Shown here one piece after another: positions 11,860 through 23,640 of a stretch of DNA of 64,000 nt (the stretch's first letter is position 1; the number at the start of each line of letters is the position of its first letter). Origin of the DNA: Jacaranda mimosifolia. Taxonomy: Eukaryota > Streptophyta > Magnoliopsida > Lamiales > Bignoniaceae. Made by a program: the position numbers and the translations under genes. The notes beneath the pieces were generated by a model. That model ran no database searches, was not told the origin of the DNA, and worked only from the letters and a program-made list of their open reading frames with translations. The stretch covers positions 17,899,578 to 17,963,577 of the forward strand of contig CM032131.1 in NCBI GenBank assembly GCA_018894105.1, read 5' to 3'.

Positions 11860-13280
11860 CTTTTGATGTCCTTGTCAAATTAGCCTTTTGATTTCATCGT
11901 GTAGATTGAAATAATCCTTCGTGTTATGCCTTTTTTACCTGTGGAAGTGACAGTATTTTTTCAATCTCTTCATTGCCTCGGTCTCAGTGTAGCGTTTAGG
12001 GATACGTAGTTATGGAATCTTTTCATGGGAGATTGATGACCATCCTTGTGTTATCTATCATCTTTCTCCTTGGCCTTCTTCTTGTTATTGTCTGGGTTGC
12101 CATATTTTAGTTTGTTAATGTCTACTAGGTCATGTACCTCTTAGCAAGGTCGAGTAGTTCCTCCATTGTTCTCAGTTTCTTTCCGACTAGAGCATTGGCG
12201 CACTCTTTTTGTTGAAGACCCAAGAACAACAAATCAATCAGGAATTATATTCGGGGATTGTCAATCTTCAAAACTTCTGCGTTAAACTTGGTGAAGAAAT
12301 CTTAAATAGACTATCCCTCGTTCTGCTTAACTGTATGCAAATGAGTATAGGGGAGTTTTTCTTTCCTTTGGCTAACAAATTGGTAGAGGAACTTGTCGCA
12401 AAGCTAGTCATATGAGTAAGTCAACGCTGGCTCTAACTTGACGAACTAGACGAGCTAATGCCTTGGAATGTGGTGACTAGCATTTTGGCATGGATGTACT
12501 CATTCTGCCTGTGGAGCTGTATCATGTGTTTGAATTCGAGTAAATACACATTAGGGTCGGATGAGCTATTGTATCTGGGTAGACCGATCAAGACTTTGGC
12601 ATCGACAGCGATGCACTTGTTGATTATCTCCTGGACAAAAGGCAATTCTCGCTCACAGCGAAGTAAGGGTGTACCATTATAGTGGGGGTTCCTTTTAGTG
12701 TTCCTCCTGGAAATCTCCACAATACGTCTATTTAGCTATTATACTTGGTGGGACACTTCTTTCTATTTGTCTCGATCAGCTTGGGATAGATTTTTGTTCG
12801 TTTGAGATCTTTGATGCTCGACCCTATCACACTGCTGGGCTCAAACGGGTTAGGTAAGGTAATCTACCAAATCAGCCACTTCTACCCATATGTTTGGAAA
12901 GCTTTCATCCCATGGAAAACGTTCTAGGCTATACTCTCATCAGATAGGGGGACATCTTGTCTCTGGTCTACCCCTCTCATCCTGTGGGGGCTTTTCCTCA
13001 TTTGTGAAGGTTGGGGAGTGGCACTGGCAGCTGGTTCAGGCTGATTGTTGTGCTTGTTAAGGGCAGCTGACAGTTGAGCTGAAATCTAGGCTGATATCTG
13101 CTCACTTATCAGCTGCATGAGTTGAGACATAGTCAAGGTTACTATTTGTTCTGGCTGGGAGCTGGGTCTAGCCACGTTTTGTTCTTGTTGGGGTCGAGGA
13201 TGAAGGGTTGGGGACCTTCTATTCTCTTCTCTCTCAGAAACGACTCGCCTTTTGTTAACTATTATTTTTTTCAATTACAA
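11860..13280 (-). pseudogene. Gag of Retand copy A
   Basis: A start-proximal, glutamine-rich segment (13274-13086) is followed by the gag core: LPFVQEIINKCIAVDAKVLI and EFKHMIQLHRQNEYIHAKML (12720-12433). Then comes a piece in a shifted frame with SYDQLCDKFLYQFVSQRKEK (about 12420-12200). The last part has the CHFHR-KRHNTKDYFNLHDEI block (about 12000-11860), matching the C-terminal gag motif of Tat elements. There are many stops. Confidence 0.78.
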
Positions 13281-13290
13281 AGTCAAGAAC

Positions 13291-13307
13291 CCATATACGA
13301 GGCCAAA
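13291..13307 (-). other. Primer-binding site of Retand copy A
   Basis: The minus strand reads TTTGGCCTCGTATATGGG, three bases after the LTR end TATATCATCA. It is a degenerate form of TTTGGCGCCGTCTGTGGG found in Tat/Retand elements. Confidence 0.72.
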
Positions 13308-13310
13308 TGA

Positions 13311-14156
13311 TGATGATATAAACCGTTTGGTGGTATTCTGGTCTTTAATCCAATTCAATCGACTAGAAGAGAGGTCGCAAAAGAGGTGTGATGATGTAGC
13401 TGGGTTAAGTCTTGCAACTAATAGCACACATCAGGTTAGCCGAGATGCCCTTAACTAAGGCACTCTGACGCTCAAGTCAATACATAATCGAGTAGATAAT
13501 TGAGCAATAGTGAGGGTTTTAAGTGATAATGTGCATACCTTGGTGAAGAGTGGTAATAGGGTATTTATAGCCTTTTTGTAAAGGTTGATATGTCAATGAT
13601 GCCCATACATATACAGAGAAGGCCTTTGTCTCCACCTGAGGATCCTTAAGTCTCTTCCATTTTATGTACTATTCCAGGTGGCGCCTTCCCCAGCCTTATG
13701 GGACATGGCGGTACAAAAGAGGTATGTACTACCTTGGTGTTGTAGAAAGGTAGTACTAGAGGAAGCACACACCATTAATGCGGAGACACACCGCCTATTA
13801 GAGCATTTAATGCGGCAGAGAGGTAGTTGTGGCACATCTAATGCAACTAAGTCCAGTAGCGTAAAGCTACTACTGTCGACCTCCCAGGGTCGAGATGTAT
13901 CCTCGTCTGCAAGCCATTTACGCACACTTTGGTCCAGGCATTAGAACTCTATTGGATTCAAATATCTTCCTGGTTAAGCGTTGAATAATCATTCTCGGGG
14001 TGATCAATCGCATTCTGGTCGATCAGGTGAGGTGTTGATACTTATGCTGACATAATGGCACAATGAAGTCGGTCCTGGTCGATCTCTTAGTTGGTCACTA
14101 ATGGGTTGGGCTGAGCTTATTTGGTTGTCCCATGTCATATTTCTTACCTGGTCGAG
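13311..14156 (-). repeat. 5' LTR of Retand copy A, with TATA box
   Basis: The LTR ends ...TATATCATCA at 13311. A TATA box (GGCTATAAATACCC) lies at 13558-13571. The U5 word TGACTTGAGCGTCAGAGTGCC (about 13460-13480) is the conserved block found in this lineage and recurs in copy B. The outer U3 end is missing: compared with 3500-3543, about 45 bases are lost at 14156. Confidence 0.75.
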
Positions 14157-14320
14157 TGTATATATATAATAAAAAAGCTCATTTAGGCTTGCGAGCTTTT
14201 CAAGATAAATATTATTGAGCTCGGCTCAGCTCAGGCTTGAAAAGATTGAGCCAAATACGAGCTTTTATCAAGATAAGCCCGTACTATTCGTGAATCCTCT
14301 CATCTCATTTACACCTCTAT
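14157..14320. other. Unassigned junction sequence between the two Retand copies
   Basis: This is AT-rich sequence followed by repeated GAGCTC/GGCTCAGCTC and AGCTTTT-type words (14176-14290), ending CATCTCATTTACACCTCTATTT. It belongs to neither LTR and looks like a fragment of a short dispersed repeat. No coding potential. Confidence 0.35.
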
Positions 14321-14394
14321 TTGCTGCTCGCAAAATCTGCAGTCAAAGAGGTATTGAACTTATACTTGGCAACCTACGTGGTAGCTCTTAGTTT

Positions 14395-14870
14395 AGTCTT
14401 GGTATCCACCCAGTAAGGCTTACACAGACCAATGTACTATGTTAACAAAGTCCTACAATGCCCCGAGCATAGCTATCTGGAGATCGAAAAATTCACTTTT
14501 ACTTTGATCATAGCAGCACAAAAGCTAAGACCTTATTTCTTGTCAACGTTATCATTGTTCTGACAAATCAGCCCTAGAAACAAGTTCTCTCCAAATCGAT
14601 ACGTCAGGAAGATTGACCAAATGGGCAATTGAGTTAGGAGAATGACGTCAAGTTTTAGTCTCGTACAGATATAAAAATGCAGGTATTAGCTGATTTCACA
14701 GCAGAATGTATTGACCTCCCTATAATAGTTGAGCCAAAACAGCAGGTTTGATCCTTGCACGTCGACGGATCTGCCATAAGCACTAGGGGTGGAGCAGGAA
14801 TTGCTATTTTTGGCCAACCCTACTCAAGGCCGTGGTCGACTTCTCACCTAAATGCCCACCTGCCAAGTAT
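14395..14870 (+). pseudogene. RNase H region of Retand copy B
   Basis: At 14421-14560 the plus strand gives YVNKVLQCPEHSYLEIEKFT then LRPYFLSTLSLF, the RT-linked RNase H. At 14755 it gives HVDGSAISTRGGAGIAIFG, the start of the additional RNase H with its first catalytic Asp. It ends shortly after; the rest of this domain is deleted or scrambled before the integrase begins. Confidence 0.78.
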
Positions 14871-14904
14871 ATGCCAACATCTCCCATCAACTAGCTGCAA
14901 CCTT

Positions 14905-15760
14905 CATCCCAATACGGGTTACTTGGCCTTTCGAACAGTGGGGGGTCGACATTGTGGGATCTTTCCCAAAAGCCACAAGCTGAAGGAAATACATGCTGGT
15001 AGCAGTAGAATATTTCACTAAATGGGTCGAGGTAGAAGTTGTACCCAAGATAAGAGATACTGTGATAAGGAGTTTCTTATGGAAAAGTATTATATTTCAT
15101 TTTAGTCTGCCCAAAGTGCTCATATCTGGCAACGAAACCCAATTCCAAAGCAAGAGGATTACAGATTAATGCGAAAGCCTAGGGATAAGATAACATTTTA
15201 CTTTAGTGGGAAATCTGCAATCAAATGGTCAGATGGAGGTCACTAATAGAACAATCCTATATCATATCAAAACTCGACTAGAAGATTCTAAATGTAGTTG
15301 GGCAGATGACCTCCTAGACATCCTTTGGGCCTGCAAAACCATCCCAAGAATGGCCATGGAACTAAGCCTATGTAGCCTAGTCTATGGCTCTGAAGCAGTT
15401 GTCCAAATAGAGTTAATCCAACATACAGCTCGAGTAATTCATTATAATTCGATCAGGAATGAACCAGAAAGAAAGTTCAACCTTAAGACAATCGATGAGT
15501 TGCGTCAACAAGCCTTCACAAAAATGCAAAGGTACGAGTCAATCATGGCCAAACACTATGATAGAAGTGTTAAGCTAAGATGTTTCAAAGTCGGTGATTT
15601 GGTCCTCAAGAAGGTCGAAGTCTTAAAGAGTGTTGGGAAACTCAATCCAAAATGGGAAGGCCTCTACTCGGTGGAGAAAGTGGCAAAAAATAGCTCCTAT
15701 TAACTAGCAGATACGAGCAAAAATGAGTTCCCCCGACCACAAAATGCAATCAACTTTATG
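14905..15760 (+). pseudogene. Integrase of Retand copy B, catalytic residue lost
   Basis: The core is found as FEQWGVDIVGSFPKAT (first Asp present), EYFTKWVEVEVVPK, and LISGNETQFQSK. In the last, the second catalytic Asp of the usual SDNG motif is Gly. A long open stretch, 15206-15703, contains NGQMEVTNRTI (catalytic Glu), LVYGSEAVVQIELIQHTARV and the C-terminal VGDLVLKKVEVLKSVGKLNP. At least one frameshift and several stops lie upstream. Confidence 0.84.
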
Positions 15761-16299
15761 TGTAAATTGAGATCTTATTACATCAAAGGAACAAATTTTC
15801 CTAATTGCATATAATATCATTAACCTGTAGTTTCATGGTCAAATTGCTTTGGATCAATTATTAGAAAAAGATTAAGTCAACCTCGTAGTCGCATGATTAA
15901 ATTGATTTTGGATCAATAATCAAATAACAATTAAGTCGATCCCGTACTCGCATGATCAATCTAATTAAAAACCAACAACTATTGAACAATGATTAAGTCG
16001 ACCCTAAGTCCAATAATTGACCAATTACTAAAGAAAGTCAAAGGTAATCTCGTAGTCGCATAGCCAATTTGGTTCTTGATCAATTATTTTGGAAAATCAC
16101 CTTATAATTAGTTTCTGAACAGTTGTTATAACGGATGTAAAATATACTTCACAGTCAAAATCAAGCTAGTCGCAAACTATTTGTGAAATAAACTATCAAT
16201 CAACATTGCAACGGTATTAATACGGTTTTGAAACTGCTAAAGCAAGACAAGTATCGACAAGAAACATTGATATTAAAATCTTAAAATATCCAGTGAATT
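15761..16299. repeat. Spacer with ~65-75-bp degenerate tandem repeats (about 15835-16090)
   Basis: The words GATTAAGTCGA, CTCGTAGTCGCAT and TTGGATCAATWATYA recur four times between about 15835 and 16090. This is the positional equivalent of the repeats at 6955-7200 in copy A but with a different unit. No gene visible. Confidence 0.55.
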
Positions 16300-18876
16300 T
16301 TTTGCATGCTCATTTAGGCCTTTTCATCTGTCATGAAAACAAATTAACAAAGCAAAAGCTCCCTAGCTGGAGCCAACACGTCTCCTTAGCTCCCCCAAGC
16401 CGCAACCTCTACAGCAACTTCATCCATGGCTTTATCTCGCTCGTTTGTGGTGTCGACACCGATAGTCAAAGGCGGGCTCTCAATCTCCTACTTCGGTCCT
16501 ATAGGAGCTACCCCTGTAGACCAAGATGGCCTACCCTAATCTTCCAGAAAGGGGCGCTCGATGGTAGGAAAATACTGCACCATATCGACCTTATTATTTT
16601 TGTTGTCAAGCATGAGGTCATTTACAAACGCGAACTCCTTCCCAACCTCGACCGTTTATGGTGCAATAAAGTTTCGACCTCACTGGCTGGAGCATTCTCA
16701 TCAAAATCCTCAAGGCATTCATTTTGCATAACATCGAGTCGAGCCTTGTTTTCTACTCATATCTCGTAACCAAGGAACTTGAGCTGCTTCACGGCTTTCT
16801 CAAATGCATCTTTGGCATCATCCATGCTGAATGTTACACTAGCATCGGTGAACACTAGGCTCAACATGAACTGCTATACCGCTTCCCTTTGGATCTCAAG
16901 TAGTACCTTGAAAAACTCACCTCGAGCATAGTGTAGATAACTCTCATACCCTTGCGCCCGACCTGATAAAGACGCCTTCTAGATTGAGTTCATCGATTTC
17001 TTCAACTGCTTTTTTGCTTGACTTTTGCCTTAGATAGTAGCTTAAAGCTCAACACCTTTCTCTTCGAGCTGCTTAGTCAGCTCTACCACTCTCAACACAA
17101 GAGATTCAACTTTGGTCATGGTCAAATCATTCTGCTCCTTCTCCAACTCCTCACATTTCTCCTTTAACCTTTGCTGGGTAGTTTTGCACAGCTCGTACCA
17201 TTGATAGAGATTGTATCCCTACTGCCCGATCTGTAGGAACGTAAATCCATCAGCAAAAGAACAATTTTAGAAATTAACCAGGCTAAAATCAAACTATTAG
17301 TCGAATTTTTACCATGTTTGCATGATATGAAAATGCCTTCAGAGCATCTAGCTACTCATAGTCAAATATCTTGAACTGGTCCTTCTAAAATAGACCAGCT
17401 GTAAGGATGGACAGAGGAGATACTACCGTCAGGCTCGCACCCATCATGGTTGCGATATTTAATACCCCAATCTTTGGGCCAAAGCATGGCTCCGGAAATA
17501 TGGACAAATTAATAGTCACTTGTTGGAGAGGGTTTAATAAGTGGCCACATCAGGATCAGTAACTTTCTTCTTCCTCTTATCGACCGTGCTTTTCTTGGAG
17601 GTACTTTGTACTTCGACCTTTGTCATCTTTCTTTTTTTTCCAAGGAGCTGGGTTACTCGTTGCTCCTGCGTTTTGAATGATGGGAGATGGACTAGCCTAG
17701 GGCACCTGCTCGACTATAGCAACTTATGGCGCAACCCTCGGATGAGCCGCTGCAGCCTTGCGGCGCTCATGTGCTCTCTACTGCTTTTGCCTCACAATTT
17801 GCCTCGCACGGTTCATGATGGATTAACTATACAAAATGTAAATCAAATCGATCAAAAACTAAACATATAATACATACAAATAAAAAGTCAGATAAGTCAG
17901 CTCTACCTAAGTGTGGCTAGCGTGTAATCTCAGCAGGGCAGTTGACAATCCCGCCAGCACCAAGTTCCTCTCCCTAATAAGCTCAGATCTATCTATCTCC
18001 TAAACTTGAGCAGATCCCGAATGAACACATTAATTTTCATCATTATTCATCTCGACCCTGCCCATCATCCATCTTTTGGGAATATTAAAACTAACCTCAC
18101 CAAGAGATCGAACATAAAAATATCTCTCTTTTTAGGTTTGGCTATAAGAAGAGAAAGGGGTTCCAAAAATTTTTCTTTGGGGTCGAGCAGTCAGGTAGTA
18201 AAATCCCGAATCCCCCATGCTCCCTAACTTTTGGGACATCGGGAAATGAAAAAGATTGCTAAAATTTGCCCAAGAAAGGGGCTAGTCATGATTCATCATT
18301 AGAATAACAAAACTACATAAAATAGAGAGACAGTTGGGCAATAGTTGAGTTATACAGATGCAGAGACCTCTCAACAGGTCGACTAAAGGTTTAGCAGGGG
18401 GAAACATGAGTCCACATTTTAGGGCATCTTTAAAAACAGTTATGCATCCCTTAGGAGGTGTATGCATTCTATCCCCTACTCTAGGCTTAATCAGCCCAAA
18501 CTCCTTAGGAATATGATATTTCCCTAATTAACCTCAAATCGTTTGAGGATTCCCTAGATATGATTTCGCTATAATTGGCAGTGGTAAAAAGCCTATCCCT
18601 CAACCTCAAAAGCTGGTCAGCCTCCCAAGATGGCCTTGTCTCTTCAATCATGGGCTCAGAGAGACCAGCCTCACCAATAATAAAACTAGAACGGCTAATA
18701 CCCTCATCAATCTCTAACCCTAGCCCAATGATATCCACTTTTGGTCGACTACTAGAAGAACCTAACCCGTCACTTGACATCTCGCTCGAGCTTGCCTTGC
18801 TAGTCAAGGCATCTAACAATCGTGTGGCCTCAGAGTCAAAACTTACAACCTCACCCTTATCGTCGACCCCAGCCAT
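16300..18876 (-). pseudogene. Antisense ORF of Retand copy B, Transposase_28-like, broken
   Basis: An ATG at 18876 opens MAGVDDKGEVVSFDSEATRL and a 123-residue acidic, serine-rich N-terminus that runs through LRDRLFTTANYSEIISRESS to 18505. After a frameshift, 18467-18282 carries the core PPKGCITVFKDALKCGLMFP, clearly related to 4245-4400 of copy A. Charged, coiled-coil-like and linker sequences continue in pieces to about 16300. A TATA box lies about 175 bases upstream of the ATG, suggesting it once had its own promoter. The start is better preserved than in copy A. Confidence 0.74.
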
Positions 18877-19047
18877 TCTATATAGACGAACAGAAAGCGA
18901 ACAGGAAAACTAAAATAAGAGAAAAGAAGGACTTACACAAAATACATGCAGAAGATCAAGAATTTTGAAAAGCTAAGATTCGACCAACTTTCTGAGCTCG
19001 ACCTCGTAATCGTGCAGTAAAAGTGTGAAATGAGCGATAAGAATGGC

Positions 19048-19057
19048 TATTTATAGA
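19048..19057 (-). promoter_or_regulatory. TATA box upstream of the antisense ORF
   Basis: The minus strand reads GGTCTATAAATAGCC, about 175 bases before the ATG at 18876. It is separate from the LTR TATA box at 19791 and points the other way. Confidence 0.55.
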
Positions 19058-19288
19058 CCGGGCTCAGCATGCCAACTGATTAATTTGATCAGACACCGGC
19101 TAATTAATGTGTAACCACTAGTCACCCGCTCACGAATATAACATAACTACCTAGAAACCATTCCCTCCTTCAAAACCTTGATTAAGATTTAAAAATGTTT
19201 CCCATCTTTATAACCCTGGTCGAGATGCAAAATAGCATAAAAATGCAACACACTATTCCTCACTCCAATCTCCACATGGTCAGACTAC

Positions 19289-19297
19289 GGAGTGGGG
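19289..19297 (+). other. Polypurine tract of Retand copy B
   Basis: GGAGTGGGG directly precedes the TG of the 3' LTR at 19298, as expected for second-strand priming. Confidence 0.62.
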
Positions 19298-20020
19298 TGG
19301 ACTCATGATATGAGTAAGCCAATAAGCTCATAGGCCCAGTATCAAGCCCAAACAGGATAAGCTTTGGGCCCAAACGGTCTAGGTCGAAATAGGTGGGCCC
19401 ATGACAGTATTATGTTTCTGAATTTTTTTTCTAAAAATTCAAATCGACCTCTGAGGTTGAAAAGGTTGAATTTCATCTACCTCACGGGGCCGAAAACATG
19501 CAGTTCATGAGGTGACTGCCTAGCCAAAAGATGTATTAATGGCAGAGTCTACCACCCATCGCATTCATATTAAATGCACCTGAACCACCCTCTTATTCGC
19601 ATTAAATGGCCTTGACGGCACTCGCCTCCACATTAATGACGGTAAGGACTACCCCTCCGGCGAGTCGGTCACAAGCAAGGCTCTAAGCTAGGTTGAAAAA
19701 ACCTAGATTACCCCTACTCAAGGAAAGGAAAGCCTAACTTGTATCAGGGTGGAACTTGTCTTTTCCACTCCTCGCCAAACATTATAAATACCTCCTTTTT
19801 CAGAGACAAATGTATGCCTTTAAACACTTCCTAAGTCTTACTCTACCAAATTATTCTCAGGTCTAAAACTAACTTAAGCATTAGATGGTCTTAACCAAGG
19901 ACCCTCAACGTTTATTCATTGGTTGTAGGATTCAGCCCGTATTCTCCAATTTCTGTCTTTTTGGTTGACTTGGAACTTTTGGTCGAGACGAAGAATCCTA
20001 TCTCGCTAAAATAGACATCA
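19298..20020 (+). repeat. 3' LTR of Retand copy B (723 bp)
   Basis: It starts TGGACTCATG and ends ATAGACATCA, so the TG...CA ends are intact. A TATA box (CATTATAAATACC) lies at 19790-19800. The U5 word ACTTAAGCATTAGATGGTC (about 19871-19890) matches the block in the LTR of copy A. The flanking target duplication cannot be tested because the 5' end is lost. Confidence 0.78.
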
Positions 20021-20105
20021 TCAGTATGTAAGCAATCTTTTGGTCTAACTGTCAGAGTCCCTCCGAATTCAATAATCACACATGCTTCAGTTGTTTAATT
20101 ATTTA

Positions 20106-20570
20106 GGCAATGTTTGGTTATGTTTTTTGTGTGATTTTAATATGTGTTTTGGGAGAATGAATGTTGAAAATGATATTGGAGAATGTGAAAGTTGTGTTGA
20201 GGAATGTAATGGTTTTTTTGTTATATTTTTGGGGAGTAGTTAAAATTGGTTTTGGAGAGTTTTGGTATGTTTATTTATGTTTTGGGGGAAAATATTTTTT
20301 TACTATAGTAGTCAAATCAATATTTTTTTGTTGGATTTTTGGGGTGAAAGTGGAATTGAGTGATTTTTTTATTGTTAGAATAATAATAAAAAATATATAA
20401 TATATATATATATAAAATGTATGTATATATTGAAAAATAGCGAAGTTTTTGTGGGATAATGAACTATATGAGAGGGTATTTTGGAAAAACTTTTTCTAAT
20501 GTTGGTGAAAAATTGAGGATATGTTTAGTTATATTCCCCTTTATTATGAGGGAACATAACCAAAAATTTC
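20106..20570. mobile_element. Tourist-like MITE (465 bp)
   Basis: The ends are inverted repeats (GGCAATGTTTGGTTATG on the left; GAAATTTTTGGTTATG on the right, read inverted). TTA flanks both sides (20103-20105 and 20571-20573), the usual 3-bp target duplication of PIF/Harbinger MITEs. The interior is T-rich and non-coding; the 79-residue open frame at 20161 is a product of that composition. Confidence 0.62.
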
Positions 20571-22274
20571 TTAGTCTATATTGAGTAAGCCAACAGAAAA
20601 TATATAATATAGTTTATTCCCATCAGTACCCGTATTGAAATGAGAATGGCCGCATTTCTGGGCTCTTCTTCAACCTTCAATATAACTAAGTGCGTTTTCT
20701 AGTATCAATTTCTATAATTCATTTACATTATTAGAGGAAAAAATATCAAGAAAGATATGGAAACGGGAAACAATTTATTTCATTGATCATTGTAAATAGG
20801 AAGAAACTACAATTGTAATTAGAATAAAATTGGAAGGATCAGTATATATATATATATATAGTAATAATAGAGAAAAGTGTAAACCAATGTAAATTATATA
20901 TATATATATATATATTTGTGGGTTGAGAAGAAAATATAAATGGTTAATTACTAACTTTTTGAAACTTAAATCTTATCTATGCAGTTGTTTAAAAATTATA
21001 AGTCAGATTTGACCTCTAAGCCTATAATTAGCCTCAAGGAGTTGGCCTAAGCTTATCTAGCAAAACACTAGTTTAAGAGGATACATATCTTGACATTACG
21101 TAATAGCAACATTATTCTTTGCATATTGCCGCATTAATTAATTAGCTGCATAGATTTAATTAAGAATAAACTATACATCTACATTAAAAAATAATTATAG
21201 TAGAAGCAATGCTAAAGTGGAAGAACTACTATTATTAAAGCTGGTAGCAAAAGATAATATTATTTACAAGTAGGTTTATAAATTATGTATGAATTATGAT
21301 AATTATGGGCTTACACGACTCTAATTCCAGCTCTTAGTTGATGAGAGAAGTCATTGGAGGCGTTAAACAACTGGATGTTTTAATAACTTTAGTTAACGTC
21401 AATGCAGTCACTATCATCAGTTAATTAATTATCATTTAATTAAGACGTGTTACTCAAATTTATTTATAATTTTGTTATTGTTTGGTGTTTATGTATTTTA
21501 TTTATGTCCACACATACTATATATCTACACAAATACTATTTTTCTGTCTTCATTATTATTATTTGGTTTGGGCTCGTTCCCCTCGATTTATTGATTTTTT
21601 TTTTTTTAATGCATATATTGATTCCTTTTATGCAATCAAATAATAATTATTATAGTAAAGTTCAATATTTATGTATTAATAATAGTATTTTCTTAGCGGC
21701 ATTCAACTTTGAGGTTGTCACCTACGCTCTAGTAGTAGTTGTTTTTGTTCCTTTTGTTTTTTTGAGAGGGAGAGTTTATGTACCTCTGAAAACTTCGTAA
21801 GATATTTAGTTGGGTTAAATAAAATAAACTCTTAGAAGATCTTAATATATTTTTTATTAATTGATCAAATTATATTGAGTATTAGAAATCAAATCAATTA
21901 AACTTTATAAAGATTAAAGGTAAGCCCACATTTTATAAAGATTTTATGAACTGTTTTCATATCTTAAGTTCTATTAGATCGTTAGACTCTTATACCCAAA
22001 ATATTAATTAATTACTTAGGAAAAAAAATAAATTTATCACATAATTTATAGTACTACTTAAAAAAAAGAAGGCTCCTTGCACTCACAAATTGACAGTTTT
22101 TATACCACTACACCAAATTATATTTTGCCTAAAATAACCCTAATTATATCTACATATTTATACTATATATAAAGCGCCTACCACTTTTTGGTATATTTTA
22201 GACTAGTTTTCCTAAAATACCATCATTGTTATTTTTTAATTCTCATAACTACTTAGGTAGTTACCTTTTCGGGT
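20571..22274. other. AT-rich intergenic DNA
   Basis: No gene recognised. It holds (TA)n runs at about 20841-20862 and 20897-20916. The open frame 21447-21800 is rich in Phe, Leu and Ile, matches nothing I recognise and probably reflects T-rich sequence. Confidence 0.5.
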
Positions 22275-23640
22275 ATGTCTACGGTGAGATATGCTTGTAT
22301 TTACCTCATATGAGGTATCATTAAGTTACATGACATATGTCTTTTTACAACAAATTATCATTAATTTTACAACAAATTGCTGGTTTTTATTTTTAGTACA
22401 TTAAATGCTTGGTGAATATTTAAAAATAATAATTAAAAGATATTTTTCAAAAAAAATTAGTGTATTAGATAACATAACTTCATAACTTTGAATTATATAT
22501 TTTATAATATTAAAATAATAAATATATTTAAAATAATATAATTGAATAGAATTATCTTTATTTATTAACTGAAATAAAAAATTTAGGAATAAATATAAAA
22601 TCTAAAACTATCATCCTAACAATATAATTTAATTTTAAATAAGCAATTTAATAATTTTAATCATTTTAATATAATTTGATAATTTTAAATCAATACAATA
22701 AGTTAAAAAAATAATTATTTTGGATTAATACTAATAATATATAAAAATATAAATATATTTAAAATAATTTAATTACAGTAATTAATTATTTAATTATTTA
22801 ATTAATTTAATTAAAACACACACACACACACACACATACACACACCATTGATCTTCTTCAGCCACACCCCGCAAACCGCCCAGCCCCCGTACCATGTTTC
22901 CATCCCACTAGCCCACCCCCCTATCCCATGATCCCATCCCACTAGCTCGCTCCTTTCCCCACCAGTCAACATGGCTAGCTGCCCGATCATGGCCATCGGA
23001 TTTGGATATATATATCTATATATATGTATTTATTTATATGTATATTATATATATATATTTATGTATATGTAAAATACATATTATTTTAAAATATATTTTT
23101 GTGGTATTTGATTTTTAACTTTTTTATTTTTTCAAATTTTTTAGTGATGCTTAAATGGATGTTTCATATTTTGTGAGCTTTTTTCATAAATAGATCAAAT
23201 TTTATTTTATTTTTCCATATATAAATAATAATTTCCATCAAGATTTTAATGGAAAATTGTATGGAGAATAAAAAATGTTTAAAAAGTTATAAAATTTGAA
23301 CTACAAATGTTCAATACTATAAGTTTAAGACTAATAGTGCACATAGTTGAATTATGAGACAAAAAAGGTAATTTTTCAATTTGGTAATTAAATAAATTTT
23401 TAATAACAAAAAATTTATTATTGGTAATCACTCTTTTGGTACAATGAACTATTAACATACAATCAGAATTAACTATCAACCCATCGTACAAGTAGCAGGT
23501 TAAATGTACATATTATGTTGTCAACTAATCATTAAAATGAAATATTATGATTTCACAGTTTGAATCAAACAGTTAGCATTGAGTATATTTGTACATCTCT
23601 CACATGAGATATGTACAATCAAAATTGCACCATAGACTAC
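22275..23640 (+). repeat. ~1.35-kb repeat, copy 1 (inverted partner at 30631-31908)
   Basis: The left end GTCTACGGTG followed by ACCTCATATGAGGTAT, and the right end (read inverted) AGTCTATGGTGCAATTTTGA with TCTCATGTGAGA, form imperfect terminal inverted repeats. Inside are AT-rich arms, a (CA)n tract at 22814-22847 and a GC-rich core (about 22850-23000). The same order of blocks occurs in reverse at 30631-31908. Probably a non-autonomous DNA element, family not assigned. Confidence 0.6.

Larger units (their letters stand above)
3352..14156 (-). mobile_element. Tat/Retand-lineage Ty3/Gypsy element, copy A (decayed)
   Basis: Minus-strand order is 5' LTR (14156-13311), PBS, gag, aspartic protease, reverse transcriptase, RNase H including the extra archaeal-type domain, and integrase. 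These are followed by a tandem-repeat region, a large ORF on the opposite strand (3908-6253) and a 3' LTR remnant (3543-3352). Gag-pol order, the primer site (TGGCCTCGTATATGGG, like TGGCGCCGTCTGTGGG) and the second RNase H are hallmarks of the Tat group. Every domain carries stops or frameshifts, so the copy is inactive. A MITE sits in the integrase and another retrotransposon in the 3' LTR. Confidence 0.85.
14321..20020 (+). mobile_element. Tat/Retand element, copy B, 5'-truncated
   Basis: On the plus strand there is RT-linked RNase H, a second RNase H and integrase, then a tandem-repeat spacer, an antisense ORF (18876-16300), a polypurine tract and a 3' LTR. The 5' LTR, gag, protease and RT are missing. 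Layout and proteins match copy A, but in opposite orientation, so the two stand head-to-head with 164 bases between them. Confidence 0.83.

Noticed and set aside
21447..21800. 117-residue membrane-like frame
   Set aside because: Composition follows the T-rich DNA; no signal peptide logic, homologous domain or gene context.
22811..22996. Short frames in the GC-rich cores of the inverted repeats (also 31129-31320)
   Set aside because: They begin alike (MAM-G) because the DNA is repeated, but have no recognisable domain and run into microsatellite or T-rich sequence.
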